A stretch of 64,000 nt of DNA from DAHUXD01 sp963805495 (GTDB taxonomy: Bacteria; Acidobacteriota; Thermoanaerobaculia; UBA5066; Gp7-AA6), in assembly GCA_963805495.1 (NCBI GenBank), contig CAWDUQ010000001.1, positions 496,001 through 560,000 on the forward strand, given 5' to 3'. The notes below the pieces were generated by a model. The model had not been told where the DNA came from and searched no databases. It was given only the letters and a program-made list of their open reading frames with translations. This document shows, piece after piece, positions 1-7,833 of this stretch (the stretch's first letter is position 1; each line of letters begins with the position of its first letter). The translations under genes were made by a program, and so were the position numbers.

Positions 1-1140
1 TACAAGTACGCCCCGATCCTCGAGGGCAAGATCCGCGAGCTGCCCGAGGTCCAGGACGTCACGAGCGACATGCAGCTCTCCAATCCCCAGTTGAACGTGA
101 CGATCGACCGGGACCGCGCGGCCGCGCTCGGCATCTCGACGCAGAAGATCGAGGACGCGCTCTACACCGCCTACGGCACGCGCCAGATCTCGACGATCTA
201 CGCGCCGACCAACCAGTACCAGGTCATCATGGAGCTCGCGCCCGAATTCCAGGCCACGGCCGGCGGCATCGCCCTGCTCTACGTGCGCGCGGCCACGGGG
301 GACCTCGTGCCGTTTTCCTCGCTCGCGTCGGTCACGCAGGGCACGGGGCCCCTGACCGTGGCCCACCAGGGCCAGCTTCCGGCCGTGTCGATCTCGTTCA
401 ACCTGCGCCCGGGCGTGGCGCTCGGCGACGCGGTGGCCGCGGTCGACCGGGTCGCCCGCCGGACGCTGCCCTCGACCGTGCAGCGCGACTTCCAGGGCAC
501 GGCCCAGGCCTTCCAGAGCTCCATCCAGGGGCTCGGGCTGCTGCTTCTCGTCGCGATCCTCGTGATCTACGTCGTCCTGGGGATCCTCTACGAGAGCTTC
601 ATCCACCCGCTGACGATCCTCACGGCGCTGCCGTTCGCCGGCTTCGGCGCGCTCGTGACCCTGATGGTGTTCCGCACGGAGCTCTCGATCTACGCCTTCG
701 TCGGCATCATCCTGCTCGTCGGCCTCGTCAAGAAAAACGGCATCATGATGGTCGACTTCGCGATCGAGGCGCAGCGCGCGGAGGGCGTGAGCGCGCAGAA
801 GGCGATCTACGAAGCCTGCGTCGTGCGTTTCCGGCCGATCATGATGACGACGATGGCGGCCCTCATGGGAACGTTTCCCATCGCCGTGGGTTTCGGCGCC
901 GGCGCGGAGTCGCGGCGGCCCCTCGGCCTGGCGGTCGTCGGCGGACTGCTCTTTTCGCAGCTCCTGACGCTCTACGTGACGCCGGTCTTCTACATCGTCA
1001 TGGACCGCTTCCAGCGGCGCCTCGACCGGCGCAAGGGCAAGAAGCGGGGCGCGTCGCCCCGGCCCCGCGCCGAGGAGCCGGCGGTCGAGCGCGAGGAGCC
1101 CGTTCCGGCGACCGCGGCGCTGCGGCTGAGAGACATCTAA
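1..1140 (+). CDS. RND multidrug efflux permease (HAE1/AcrB type), C-terminal part
   Basis: This is the 3' end of an inner-membrane proton-driven RND efflux pump. The reading frame is open from the first base of the window, so the start lies upstream. The visible part begins in the second periplasmic porter/docking region and continues into at least five hydrophobic segments (about nt 530-1010). The stretch GLVKKNGIMMVDFA (about nt 721-760) is the typical HAE1 transmembrane signature. The tail after nt 1010 is a basic/acidic cytoplasmic extension. Family proteins are about 1,000-1,050 residues, so about two thirds are missing here. It normally works with a periplasmic adaptor and an outer-membrane channel, neither of which is in the window. 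Substrate cannot be inferred. Confidence 0.93.
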   Translation, partial: YKYAPILEGKIRELPEVQDVTSDMQLSNPQLNVTIDRDRAAALGISTQKIEDALYTAYGTRQISTIYAPTNQYQVIMELAPEFQATAGGIALLYVRAATGDLVPFSSLASVTQGTGPLTVAHQGQLPAVSISFNLRPGVALGDAVAAVDRVARRTLPSTVQRDFQGTAQAFQSSIQGLGLLLLVAILVIYVVLGILYESFIHPLTILTALPFAGFGALVTLMVFRTELSIYAFVGIILLVGLVKKNGIMMVDFAIEAQRAEGVSAQKAIYEACVVRFRPIMMTTMAALMGTFPIAVGFGAGAESRRPLGLAVVGGLLFSQLLTLYVTPVFYIVMDRFQRRLDRRKGKKRGASPRPRAEEPAVEREEPVPATAALRLRDI

Positions 1141-1189
1141 CTCTTTCTCGCGACTGGGGTTATTTCTGCTGCGGGCGCGCTCCGCGCGC

Positions 1190-1195
1190 TATAAT
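1190..1195 (+). promoter_or_regulatory. Consensus -10 box placed for a leaderless transcript
   Basis: A perfect TATAAT lies only six bases before the ATG at 1202, so the expected +1 falls at or next to the start codon. No Shine-Dalgarno sequence is visible between them. The -35 position has no good match (TTCTGC at 1164-1169 is too far away). Confidence 0.45.
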
Positions 1196-1201
1196 CGAGT
1201 C

Positions 1202-1429
1202 ATGGATCGCGAGCTCGAGCGGCGCTGGGTTCTCCAGTGGATCGAGACCGGCAAGCTCCTCGACGAGATTCATCGGCGGGAGCTGCGGGAAATGACCGAA
1301 GAGCAGGCGCGGGCGGCCTCCGAGGCGCTGCTCGAGATCGGCGCGAGCCACCCGCTCCCCGAGCATCGCCGGGTGTCGTCGGGCCTGGTGGAGCAGCAGG
1401 CGCTCTTCCACCGGCGGCGCCCCGCTTGA
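1202..1429 (+). CDS. Small protein paired with a nucleotidyltransferase (unknown function)
   Basis: A 75-residue, highly charged, predicted all-helical protein with Glu/Arg-rich helices and no signal peptide or membrane segment. It starts at ATG 1202 just after a consensus -10 box. Its TGA (1427-1429) overlaps the TTG start of the next gene at 1426, so the two are probably translated together. Short helical proteins are often encoded directly before AbiEii-like/MNT nucleotidyltransferases, sometimes as toxin-antitoxin pairs. I infer a partner role from position only and do not recognise the family from sequence. Confidence 0.6.
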   Translation: MDRELERRWVLQWIETGKLLDEIHRRELREMTEEQARAASEALLEIGASHPLPEHRRVSSGLVEQQALFHRRRPA

Positions 1430-2130
1430 ATCTCGTCTACGACGCCGCCCGCGAGATTCAGGAGTTCTGCCGCGGCGAGGGTTGGCGATTCTGCTTCATC
1501 GGCGCGATCGCCGTCCAGCGGTGGGGCGAACCGCGCCTGACGCAGGACGTGGATCTGACGCTGCTCACCGGTTTCGGCGAAGAAGGCCCCTTCCTCGACC
1601 GCCTGCTCGAACGCTTTTCGGGCCGGGTCGCCGATGCGAGAGGCTTCTCGCTGAAGAGTCGCGTGCTCCTGTTGTGGAGCAGCCGCGGCATCGGGATCGA
1701 CCTGGCTCTCGGCGGTCTTCCTTTCGAGGTTCGATGCGTCGCGCGGGCGTCGGATTTCGAGATCACGCCCGGTGTCACGATCTCGACCTGCAGCGCCGAG
1801 GACCTGGTCGTCCTCAAGGCCTTTGCCGCACGTCCCAAGGATTGGCTCGACATCGAGGGCATCGTGACCCGCCAGCCCAGCAAGCTCGACACGGCGCTGC
1901 GGCGATCGAGCAATCAGGTGGACTCAGAGCGGGCACCTATGTCACAAAACCTAGCGAAATCAGAGGGCTCACCTCTACTCAGGTGGAGAAGAAGCTTGAG
2001 ATCGGCGCGGGCAAGGGTCAAAAGTCCTTCACTGCCCGGATCAAGAATGACAAGCTACAAGTGCCCCAGAATGGCAGGAAGACGTCGGGTGGGGCTTGGC
2101 AGCGGCAACTCAGCCAGCCTTGCACAGTGA
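1426..2130 (+). pseudogene. AbiEii/MNT-like nucleotidyltransferase, 3' end replaced
   Basis: Starting at TTG 1426, the protein shows the core of a minimal nucleotidyltransferase: a Gly-Ala-Ile-Ala motif followed by an Arg-Leu-Thr-x-Asp-Val-Asp-Leu segment (about residues 22-42), where the paired Asp residues would bind metal. Family resemblance continues through the KDWLDIEGIV segment near residues 138-155, then stops at about nt 1905. The remaining frame to 2130 is the out-of-frame reading of an unrelated toxin-like fragment. Roughly the last 35 residues of a normal family member are missing. It overlaps the preceding small gene by its start codon. The recognisable part is clear, but an intact product is unlikely. 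Confidence 0.7.
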
Positions 2131-2159
2131 AAGACAAGGCTTGCAGCGTTCCGCGGTAA
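1911..2159 (+). pseudogene. Fragment of a polymorphic-toxin C-terminal domain
   Basis: An open stretch without a plausible start, ending at TAA 2157-2159. It encodes GGLRAGTYVTKPSEIRG, then a Lys-rich segment and a QVPQNG...TSGG region. The 'GTYVT...' opening followed by a conserved Lys/Gly-rich tail resembles the end of C-terminal toxin domains carried by Rhs and other polymorphic toxins (an ADP-ribosyltransferase-like fold is possible but not shown). It is fused to the broken nucleotidyltransferase near nt 1905-1911 and followed nine bases later by a small immunity-like gene. I read it as the leftover of an Rhs tip whose upstream core has been lost. Confidence 0.5.
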
Positions 2160-2168
2160 GGGCGAGAG

Positions 2169-2420
2169 ATGGGAAAAAGTCGTGGACCTTACGAAGCCGA
2201 GTACCCGCTCGGGAGTCTCGTACGAATTTCGGGCAAAGAACGATTGAGGAGCTTCGCGGAGAGCTGGAAGCTACATCATCCTCTCGAGCCGGAGCAACTC
2301 GATCATGCCGGGATTGTGGCGCGAGTTAAGGACGTTAGCTTCTACCACGGAGCCGACGAGTTGTATGTGTTGGACGGCATTCCTGGGATCTGGCACGAGG
2401 AGAACCTGGAACCAGTGTAG
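2169..2420 (+). CDS. Orphan candidate immunity protein (83 aa)
   Basis: A small cytoplasmic-type protein with no signal peptide or membrane helix. It has a hydrophobic YPLGSLVRI segment, a W-K-L-H-H-P-L patch and a FYHGADELYVLDGIPGIWH block, a compact alpha/beta composition typical of Rhs/CDI immunity proteins. It starts at ATG 2169 and ends at TAG 2420. The next bases are already Rhs-core sequence, so the following Rhs module was joined exactly at its stop codon. The inferred partner is the toxin-tail fragment immediately upstream. With the toxin broken, this would be an orphan immunity gene. Family assignment is by context. Confidence 0.6.
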   Translation: MGKSRGPYEAEYPLGSLVRISGKERLRSFAESWKLHHPLEPEQLDHAGIVARVKDVSFYHGADELYVLDGIPGIWHEENLEPV

Positions 2421-2641
2421 AGCTGCCCGCGCTTGAGCGTTCCCCGTCGATCACCGCGGCCACGATCACGCCGCTGTACACGCCTGCGGGCACGCTGAAG
2501 AAGTACACGGCCACGCAGGGGGCGGTCAGTCAGGTCACGACGATCAGCCAGGACTCGACGCTGCTGCCCCGGCCGAGCTCGATCTCGACGACACTCGGGG
2601 GCTTTGCGACCGGGACCTACACCTACGACGGCGCGGGCAAC

Positions 2642-4528
2642 GTGCTGTCGATGGGATCGGACAACTTCAAGTACGACAACCGTTCGCGCCTGATCTCGGC
2701 CTATTACAACTCGGGCAGCACGTGCACGGACTCGGCGGGCAACACGGGTCGCAACCAGTGTTTCGGCTACGACCGCTGGGCCAACCTGACGGGTGTCACC
2801 GGCACCAACCCGTGCACCCTGACCACCTCCACGACCACCAACCGTCTCTCCTCGGGCTCTTACGACAGTCGCGGCAACCTGCTGACATTCGGCGGGCAGA
2901 CGCTCACCTGGGATGACCTTTCCCGGCAGAGGAAGGACCTGACCGCCTCCGTCACCTGGCAGTACCTCTACCGTGGCGATCCCGAGCGCCTGGTCCGCAT
3001 TCCCTGGTGGGGCACCTCCGGCCCGAGTGTGACTCGCCGCGAGGCCGCGCGCTACTTCACGCAGGGGGAGGGCTGGGCGCCCTCGACCGGCTGCACGGAA
3101 GCGGGCCGCAGCTTCACCGACGTGCACTGCGGCGACCAGGACTGGCAGCCGATCGAGACCTTCTTCGACCAGGGCATCACGGCGGGCTGCGGGTCGGGCA
3201 ACTTCTGCCCGGACTCGACGATCACGCGGGGTCAGATGATGGTGTTCCTGCTGAAGGTGGAGCACGGGTCGGCCTACGCGCCGCCGGCGTGTGTGGGCAA
3301 CGTGTTCACGGACGTGACCTGCGCCGGGCAGTTCGACGCGTGGATCGAGCAGGCCTCCGACGAGGGTCTGACCGGGGGCTGCGGGGGTTCCCTCTTCTGC
3401 CCCAACGCCAACGTGACCGAGTGGCAGATGGCCGTCTACATCAACAAGCCCGTGATCGCCCCGAGCTACCGCGGGATCCCGGGCGGGACCTTCTACACGC
3501 TGCGGGACGAGCAGAACCGGGTGACGACGGAGTTCTACGAGTCCTTCCCGGGCCGAGACAACATCTACCTCGGCAACCTGCTCGTCGCCTCCTACGTCAG
3601 CCACGGCAACTCCGGCACCCCGGGCTGGAACTTCCACTCCTCCGACCACCTCGGCACGGTCAGGCTGACCGTCAACGGCTCGACCGGAACGACCATCGAG
3701 TCCCAAAAGTACTGGCCCTACGGCGACAAGGTCGGCACCCCGGGCGCACCCATCCAAAAACTTGCCTTCGCCTCCATGGAACGTGACCCCGAAAACAACC
3801 ACTACTTCGATCACCACAGAAAACAGGACTTCAACCTGGGCCGGTACGTGAGTGTGGACGTGCTCGCGGGGAATGCCGAGAATCCGCAGACTTGGAACCG
3901 GTACGCTTACGCCCTTGGCAATCCCGTGCGATACTTTGACCCTGACGGCAACGCTTCGCTCGACCTCATGTTTAGAGTCGCACACGCTGATCCACAGGTC
4001 ATTCCGATAGCTCAAGGTCTTGCTCTAGGGTCGAACCCTGCTTTGCAGAGCGCTGTTGCTGGTGTGGGAGTTTTGGGCCTGGCGGCTCCTGTTGCAATGG
4101 TGGCGCCAGAGGGTATGGCTGCAGCGGCTGCCTTCAACTACGTGTCGGGAGTTGTCGTCGGAGCCGCCAACAATCCGTCTGAACCGCTCAAGGGCGGTGC
4201 CGTCGGAGGTGCATTGTCGGCGGGCCTCGGGGTGGCAGGCGGCCCTGGCCTTAACATACTTCGGGCTGGGGTGTCGTCTGCCGGCTCACAACTGATCATG
4301 AATGGCACGATTGATCCCGTCAAAGTCGCCGCGACCACGACTGCGGCGGCTGCTGCCAATGCTCAGGTTGCGGTTGCGGCCGAAATGGGAGCCAAGCCCC
4401 TCGTTCAATCCGTAGTACAGAGAGTTAATACCGCGTTGGTGAGTTTCTTCTACAAGAAGCCCCCAGCCCCGCCGCCACCTCCACCAGCTTGTAGGGCGGG
4501 ATCGACCGTTTGCAGCTCCGGCCAGTGA
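2642..4528 (+). CDS. Rhs C-terminal module 1 with internal SLH repeats and an Ala/Gly-rich tip
   Basis: Rhs homology actually begins at about nt 2445, but one G is missing in a G-run at about 2520, which shifts the frame. The uninterrupted part is read here from GTG 2642. Residues 1-120 are YD-type Rhs repeats. Residues 132-270 are two Cys-containing SLH-like repeats (FTDV...CGSGNFCPD..ITRGQM and a second copy). Residues 283-435 return to the Rhs core and end in NRYAYALGNPVRYFDPDG, the usual Rhs core terminator. The variable tip (about residues 436-628) is Ala/Gly/Val-rich and hydrophobic and ends in a Pro run and two Cys residues. I do not recognise its activity. No N-terminal secretion region is present, so this is a displaced module rather than a full Rhs protein. 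Confidence 0.8.
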   Translation: MLSMGSDNFKYDNRSRLISAYYNSGSTCTDSAGNTGRNQCFGYDRWANLTGVTGTNPCTLTTSTTTNRLSSGSYDSRGNLLTFGGQTLTWDDLSRQRKDLTASVTWQYLYRGDPERLVRIPWWGTSGPSVTRREAARYFTQGEGWAPSTGCTEAGRSFTDVHCGDQDWQPIETFFDQGITAGCGSGNFCPDSTITRGQMMVFLLKVEHGSAYAPPACVGNVFTDVTCAGQFDAWIEQASDEGLTGGCGGSLFCPNANVTEWQMAVYINKPVIAPSYRGIPGGTFYTLRDEQNRVTTEFYESFPGRDNIYLGNLLVASYVSHGNSGTPGWNFHSSDHLGTVRLTVNGSTGTTIESQKYWPYGDKVGTPGAPIQKLAFASMERDPENNHYFDHHRKQDFNLGRYVSVDVLAGNAENPQTWNRYAYALGNPVRYFDPDGNASLDLMFRVAHADPQVIPIAQGLALGSNPALQSAVAGVGVLGLAAPVAMVAPEGMAAAAAFNYVSGVVVGAANNPSEPLKGGAVGGALSAGLGVAGGPGLNILRAGVSSAGSQLIMNGTIDPVKVAATTTAAAAANAQVAVAAEMGAKPLVQSVVQRVNTALVSFFYKKPPAPPPPPPACRAGSTVCSSGQ

Positions 4529-4953
4529 CGTACGTCGATACGCACGCGAGATACGAATTCCCCCTGGGGAGACTCCTTTACGAGTCAGTAGCGCTGGGGG
4601 CGGGTGGCGTGTTCTTGGCGGTGCTTGCCGTGCGGTCAATCTCCACTGCGCCTCTCAGCGCTGCCGTGATCGCGGTCGTTGCGCTGACTCCATTTGGCTA
4701 TCTGCTGATCGCTTGGAAGGGGCCAAGCGAGGTGTTCGGGACGAGCGACTCGATCGTGATGATCACGCGGAGAGGTCAGAAGCGAATCTGGAGAAATTCC
4801 GCACTCGAATGTCGGCCGAGTACGTTCTACGAACGGTTTACTGCTTCGAGGGTCATTCACGAACGAGGCGGGGGCGAAGCGTTTCGCCTCTTTCGTCAGG
4901 GACGCGGATACCCAGGGCTTCTGGCTCGTCTCGGCTGCGAGGAGTCGGGCTAG
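4525..4953 (+). CDS. Candidate membrane immunity protein for tip 1
   Basis: The start GTG 4525 overlaps the TGA of the Rhs module in a GTGA junction, indicating translational coupling. An in-frame TTG at 4510 is an alternative. The protein is about 142 residues with two adjacent hydrophobic segments (about residues 15-55) followed by a soluble beta-rich part (about 60-140) of the sort seen in PH-like membrane-anchored domains. Position right behind a variable Rhs tip is where the cognate immunity gene is normally found. A membrane immunity protein would suit a membrane-acting tip, consistent with the hydrophobic tip of module 1. No sequence family is recognised. Confidence 0.6.
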   Translation: MTYVDTHARYEFPLGRLLYESVALGAGGVFLAVLAVRSISTAPLSAAVIAVVALTPFGYLLIAWKGPSEVFGTSDSIVMITRRGQKRIWRNSALECRPSTFYERFTASRVIHERGGGEAFRLFRQGRGYPGLLARLGCEESG

Positions 4954-4967
4954 TCAAGAGGGATCTG

Positions 4968-4990
4968 GGGGTCGATCGTGTATTCCTGTA
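4968..4990 (+). repeat. Module-boundary repeat, copy 1
   Basis: A GGGGTCGATCGTGTATTCCT-type sequence lying between the tip-1 immunity gene and Rhs module 2. It matches the copy at 7826-7848 with one substitution, and its first twelve bases match 7456-7467 with one substitution. All three copies lie at Rhs module edges. The 4954-5070 interval holds no gene. Confidence 0.6.
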
Positions 4991-5092
4991 CTGCTCGCTT
5001 CTCCTGGTGAGGAGCGGCGTCTGGGAATTTGGGATCAGTCCTGATTTCCTGATTTCGGTATAGGCGGCCTCACCTACGACGGCGCGGGCAAC

Positions 5093-6967
5093 GTGCTTTC
5101 GATGGGATCGGACAACTTCAAGTACGACAACCGTTCGCGCCTGATCTCGGCCTATTACAACTCGGGCAGCACGTGCACGGACTCGGCCGGCAACACGGGA
5201 CGCAACCAGTGCTTCGCCTACGACCGCTGGGCCAACCTGACGGGCGTCACCGGCACCAACCCGCGCACCCTGACGACCTCGACGACCACCAACCGTCTCT
5301 CGTCGGGCTCGTACGACAACCGCGGCAACCTGCTGACCTTCGGCGGGCAGACGCTGACGTGGGATGACCTGTCCCGGCAAAGGAAGGACCTGAGCGCGTC
5401 GGTCACCTGGCAGTACCTCTATCGGGGCGACCCGGAGCGTCTGGTTCGCGTCCCCTGGTGGGGCACCTCCGGCCCCAATGTGACTCGGCGCGAGGCCGCC
5501 CGCTACTTCACGCAGGGCGAGGGCTGGACGCCCTCGACCGGCTGCACGGAAGCGGGCCGCTCCTTCACCGACGTGCACTGCGGGGACCAGGACTGGCAGC
5601 CGATCGAGACCTTCTTCGACCAGGGCATCACGGCGGGATGCGGCTCCGGCAACTTCTGCCCTGACACCGCCATCACACGCGGCCAGATGATGGTCTTCCT
5701 GCTGAAGGTCGAGCACGGCTCCTCCTACTCCCCGCCCGCCTGTACCGGCGTCTTCGCCGATGTCCCGTGCCCCTCGGGCCAGTTCGTCGACTGGATCGAA
5801 CGGGCCTACAACGAAGGCCTCACCGCAGGCTGCGGCGGCTCCAACTTCTGTCCCAACGCCAACGTCAACGAATGGCAGATGGCCGTCTACCTCAACAAAC
5901 CCGTCATCGCACCCAACTACCGCACCATCCCCGGAGGCACCTGGTACACCCTGCGCGACGACCAGAACCGCGTCACCACCGAGTTCTACGAGTCCTTCCC
6001 CGGCCGAGACAACATCTACCTCGGCAACCTGCTCGTCGCCTCCTACGTCAGCCACGGCAACTCCGGCACCCCGGGCTGGAACTTCCACTCCTCCGATCAC
6101 CTCGGCACCGTCAGGCTCACCGTCAACGGCTCGACCGGAGCGACCATCGAGTCCCAGAAATACTGGCCCTACGGCGACAAGGTCGGCACTCCGGGCGCAC
6201 CCATCCAAAAACTCGCCTTCGCCTCCATGGAACGGGACCCGGAGAATAACCACTACTTCGACCACCACAGAAAACAAGACTTCAACCTGGGCCGGTTTGT
6301 GAGTGTGGACAAGATCCGTGGCAAATCGAGATATCCGCAGTCGTGGAACCGCTACAGCTACGTTCTGAACAACCCCCTAAAATTTGTCGACCCCAAAGGT
6401 CTGTACGTGAGCGGCTGCGCTCTCGTGGAGCTGGCCTGTTTCGACAAAATGGCTTCGTTCGAGAATGCACGCATGGAGAACGCAAAATCCGCAGATGCCC
6501 AAGTCCGTGCGAGTGCTGCCGCGTTGGGTGAACTTGGAGAGAAGAACGGCGTTACAGTGCGACCCTATACCGCGCAAGAAACGGCGACCCTTGGTGCCAC
6601 GGCCAGACATGGCTTTACAGGGCCCCTTGATCCGACGGTCCGAGGAACGAGGCAGTTGTTGGTGGCGTTCAATCCGCTTTCACCCAGTTTGGGCCGCACG
6701 GTGGCGCACGAGGGAAGTCATGTGTTCGACAGGTTAAGGTTCCTGAACTCCTTTGATCCGAAATCAGGAACGTATGACTTCAGCCTAAACTTCACTCACT
6801 ACTTCACCGAGTTTCACGCCTATGATGTGGGTGGAAGGGTGACAGCTTATGGGACAATCGAGCCTGGGCCTGCCGGTTGGGGCGAACTCGACAGGATACT
6901 GACCTCGGGAGACTGGCCAGAGCGCGACCAGTTCATCTTCAACCCCGATGAATATCCTCAGGAATAG
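5093..6967 (+). CDS. Rhs C-terminal module 2 with SLH repeats and HExxH metallopeptidase-like tip
   Basis: Open from 5045 after a TGA. The first usable start is GTG 5093, and Rhs homology begins near 5070, so the 5' part of the gene is missing. The domain order matches module 1: Rhs YD repeats (1-120), two Cys-type SLH-like repeats (about 132-270), Rhs core end NRYSYVLNNPLKFVDPKG (about 420-435). The tip (about 436-624) differs from module 1 and contains HEGSH at residues 539-543 and FTEFHAY with Glu573, an arrangement expected for a zinc metallopeptidase (two His plus a downstream Glu). The core is almost identical in DNA to module 3 and very similar to module 1, whereas the tips are unrelated. 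Activity is inferred from the motif only. Confidence 0.82.
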   Translation: MLSMGSDNFKYDNRSRLISAYYNSGSTCTDSAGNTGRNQCFAYDRWANLTGVTGTNPRTLTTSTTTNRLSSGSYDNRGNLLTFGGQTLTWDDLSRQRKDLSASVTWQYLYRGDPERLVRVPWWGTSGPNVTRREAARYFTQGEGWTPSTGCTEAGRSFTDVHCGDQDWQPIETFFDQGITAGCGSGNFCPDTAITRGQMMVFLLKVEHGSSYSPPACTGVFADVPCPSGQFVDWIERAYNEGLTAGCGGSNFCPNANVNEWQMAVYLNKPVIAPNYRTIPGGTWYTLRDDQNRVTTEFYESFPGRDNIYLGNLLVASYVSHGNSGTPGWNFHSSDHLGTVRLTVNGSTGATIESQKYWPYGDKVGTPGAPIQKLAFASMERDPENNHYFDHHRKQDFNLGRFVSVDKIRGKSRYPQSWNRYSYVLNNPLKFVDPKGLYVSGCALVELACFDKMASFENARMENAKSADAQVRASAAALGELGEKNGVTVRPYTAQETATLGATARHGFTGPLDPTVRGTRQLLVAFNPLSPSLGRTVAHEGSHVFDRLRFLNSFDPKSGTYDFSLNFTHYFTEFHAYDVGGRVTAYGTIEPGPAGWGELDRILTSGDWPERDQFIFNPDEYPQE

Positions 6968-6975
6968 GAGGACAC

Positions 6976-7443
6976 GTGATTGCTCTAATTGGTAGCCTCG
7001 CATTGGCTCTCGTCTTGGGACCCGTGGCCAGCAAGGGGACCGGATGCGAGGCACTAACGTCCGATGCGCTAGAGGTAGTTCCCTATTGCGACCTAGTCAA
7101 AGATCCTGGTCGCTACGACAATAGGTTGATTCTCACCGAGGCGATCTGGACACTAGGCCATCACACAGCCGCCCTCGTCGACGATCGGTGCTATCAGGTC
7201 GACGGCCGAGCGGCGAAGACCGCTCCGCATTTTCCGGAGGATTCAGATTTAGCTGAGCCGAGGCGGCAGGCCCTGTTGAGCATCCTTCGGACCGAGGCAG
7301 GTGCGGCGCGCGTAGTTGTCGCCGGTCGCTTTCGTGTCAATAAGGCGGAGGGGCCGGAGGGGCAACGCTTTGATTTGGAAGTCATTTGCCTGATGTCGGT
7401 CAGGGCAATGCCGCCAGGGTATTCCGTTAGGAAGGTCGAATAA
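6976..7443 (+). CDS. Exported candidate immunity protein for tip 2
   Basis: A 155-residue protein beginning at GTG 6976. AGGAGG at 6966-6971, overlapping the stop of the Rhs module, supplies a strong ribosome binding site four bases upstream. Residues 1-20 form a hydrophobic signal peptide (IALIGSLALALVLGPVAS), so the mature protein would be extracytoplasmic. The mature part contains several Cys residues and a DPGRYDNRLILTEAIW segment resembling small OB-fold-like exported domains. An immunity role is inferred from its position directly behind the HExxH tip. An exported inhibitor would fit a toxin acting in the periplasm. No family is firmly recognised. Confidence 0.62.
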   Translation: MIALIGSLALALVLGPVASKGTGCEALTSDALEVVPYCDLVKDPGRYDNRLILTEAIWTLGHHTAALVDDRCYQVDGRAAKTAPHFPEDSDLAEPRRQALLSILRTEAGAARVVVAGRFRVNKAEGPEGQRFDLEVICLMSVRAMPPGYSVRKVE

Positions 7444-7447
7444 ATCT

Positions 7448-7467
7448 GGAGGACCGGGGTCAATCGT
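7448..7467 (+). repeat. 20 bp direct repeat, left copy, flanking the IS110 remnant
   Basis: GGAGGACCGGGGTCAATCGT occurs here and again at 7818-7837, 370 bp apart. The segment between carries an IS110-type transposase remnant. The same core begins the module-boundary repeat. It could be a recombination footprint or a REP-like sequence. Confidence 0.7.
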
Positions 7468-7644
7468 CCTATGTCTGATGTCAAGGTAGGGCGAGGAGCT
7501 TCAGCATCCTATTCGTGGTCTTGGCCACAGGTCGTTTATTCGGGTCCGGCGCGGCGCCGCACCATGTACTTGCGACCGTACGAGGGTCACGACTGACCAC
7601 GCGGTTGCCGCCTCCGGGGAGAGTCTCGATCGCCCGCCTGGAAC

Positions 7645-7833
7645 TTAGTTCTCCTTGGTGTGACTGAAGTTGACCCGGTAGGGCTGACCGCTCTGCGCGA
7701 TGGCGAGTAGGCGATGACAGAGCTTGCGCGCGACAGCCACGATGGCGCGCTTGCCCCCTCGACGGGCCTTGATCCTCTCGTAGAAGCGACGCATCTCCGG
7801 GTCCTTGCCGATCAGAAGGAGGACCGGGGTCAA
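7645..7833 (-). pseudogene. IS110-family transposase, C-terminal remnant
   Basis: On the minus strand the frame encodes DPEMRRFYERIKARRGGKRA followed by IVAVARKLCHRLLA, the characteristic end of IS110/IS1111 transposases (Transposase_20 region). Only the final 50 or so residues are present. The DEDD N-terminal catalytic half and most of the Transposase_20 domain are gone, and the first residues read into the flanking direct repeat. It lies between the 20 bp direct repeats at 7448 and 7818 in the gap between Rhs modules 2 and 3. The rest of 7468-7640 holds no recognisable gene. Confidence 0.7.

Noticed and set aside
2342..4015. Long open frame on the minus strand opposite Rhs module 1 (also opposite modules 2 and 3)
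   Set aside because: Val/Gly/Arg-rich mirror of the Rhs coding strand, repeated at each module because the modules are duplicates. The plus-strand frames carry recognisable Rhs and SLH motifs.
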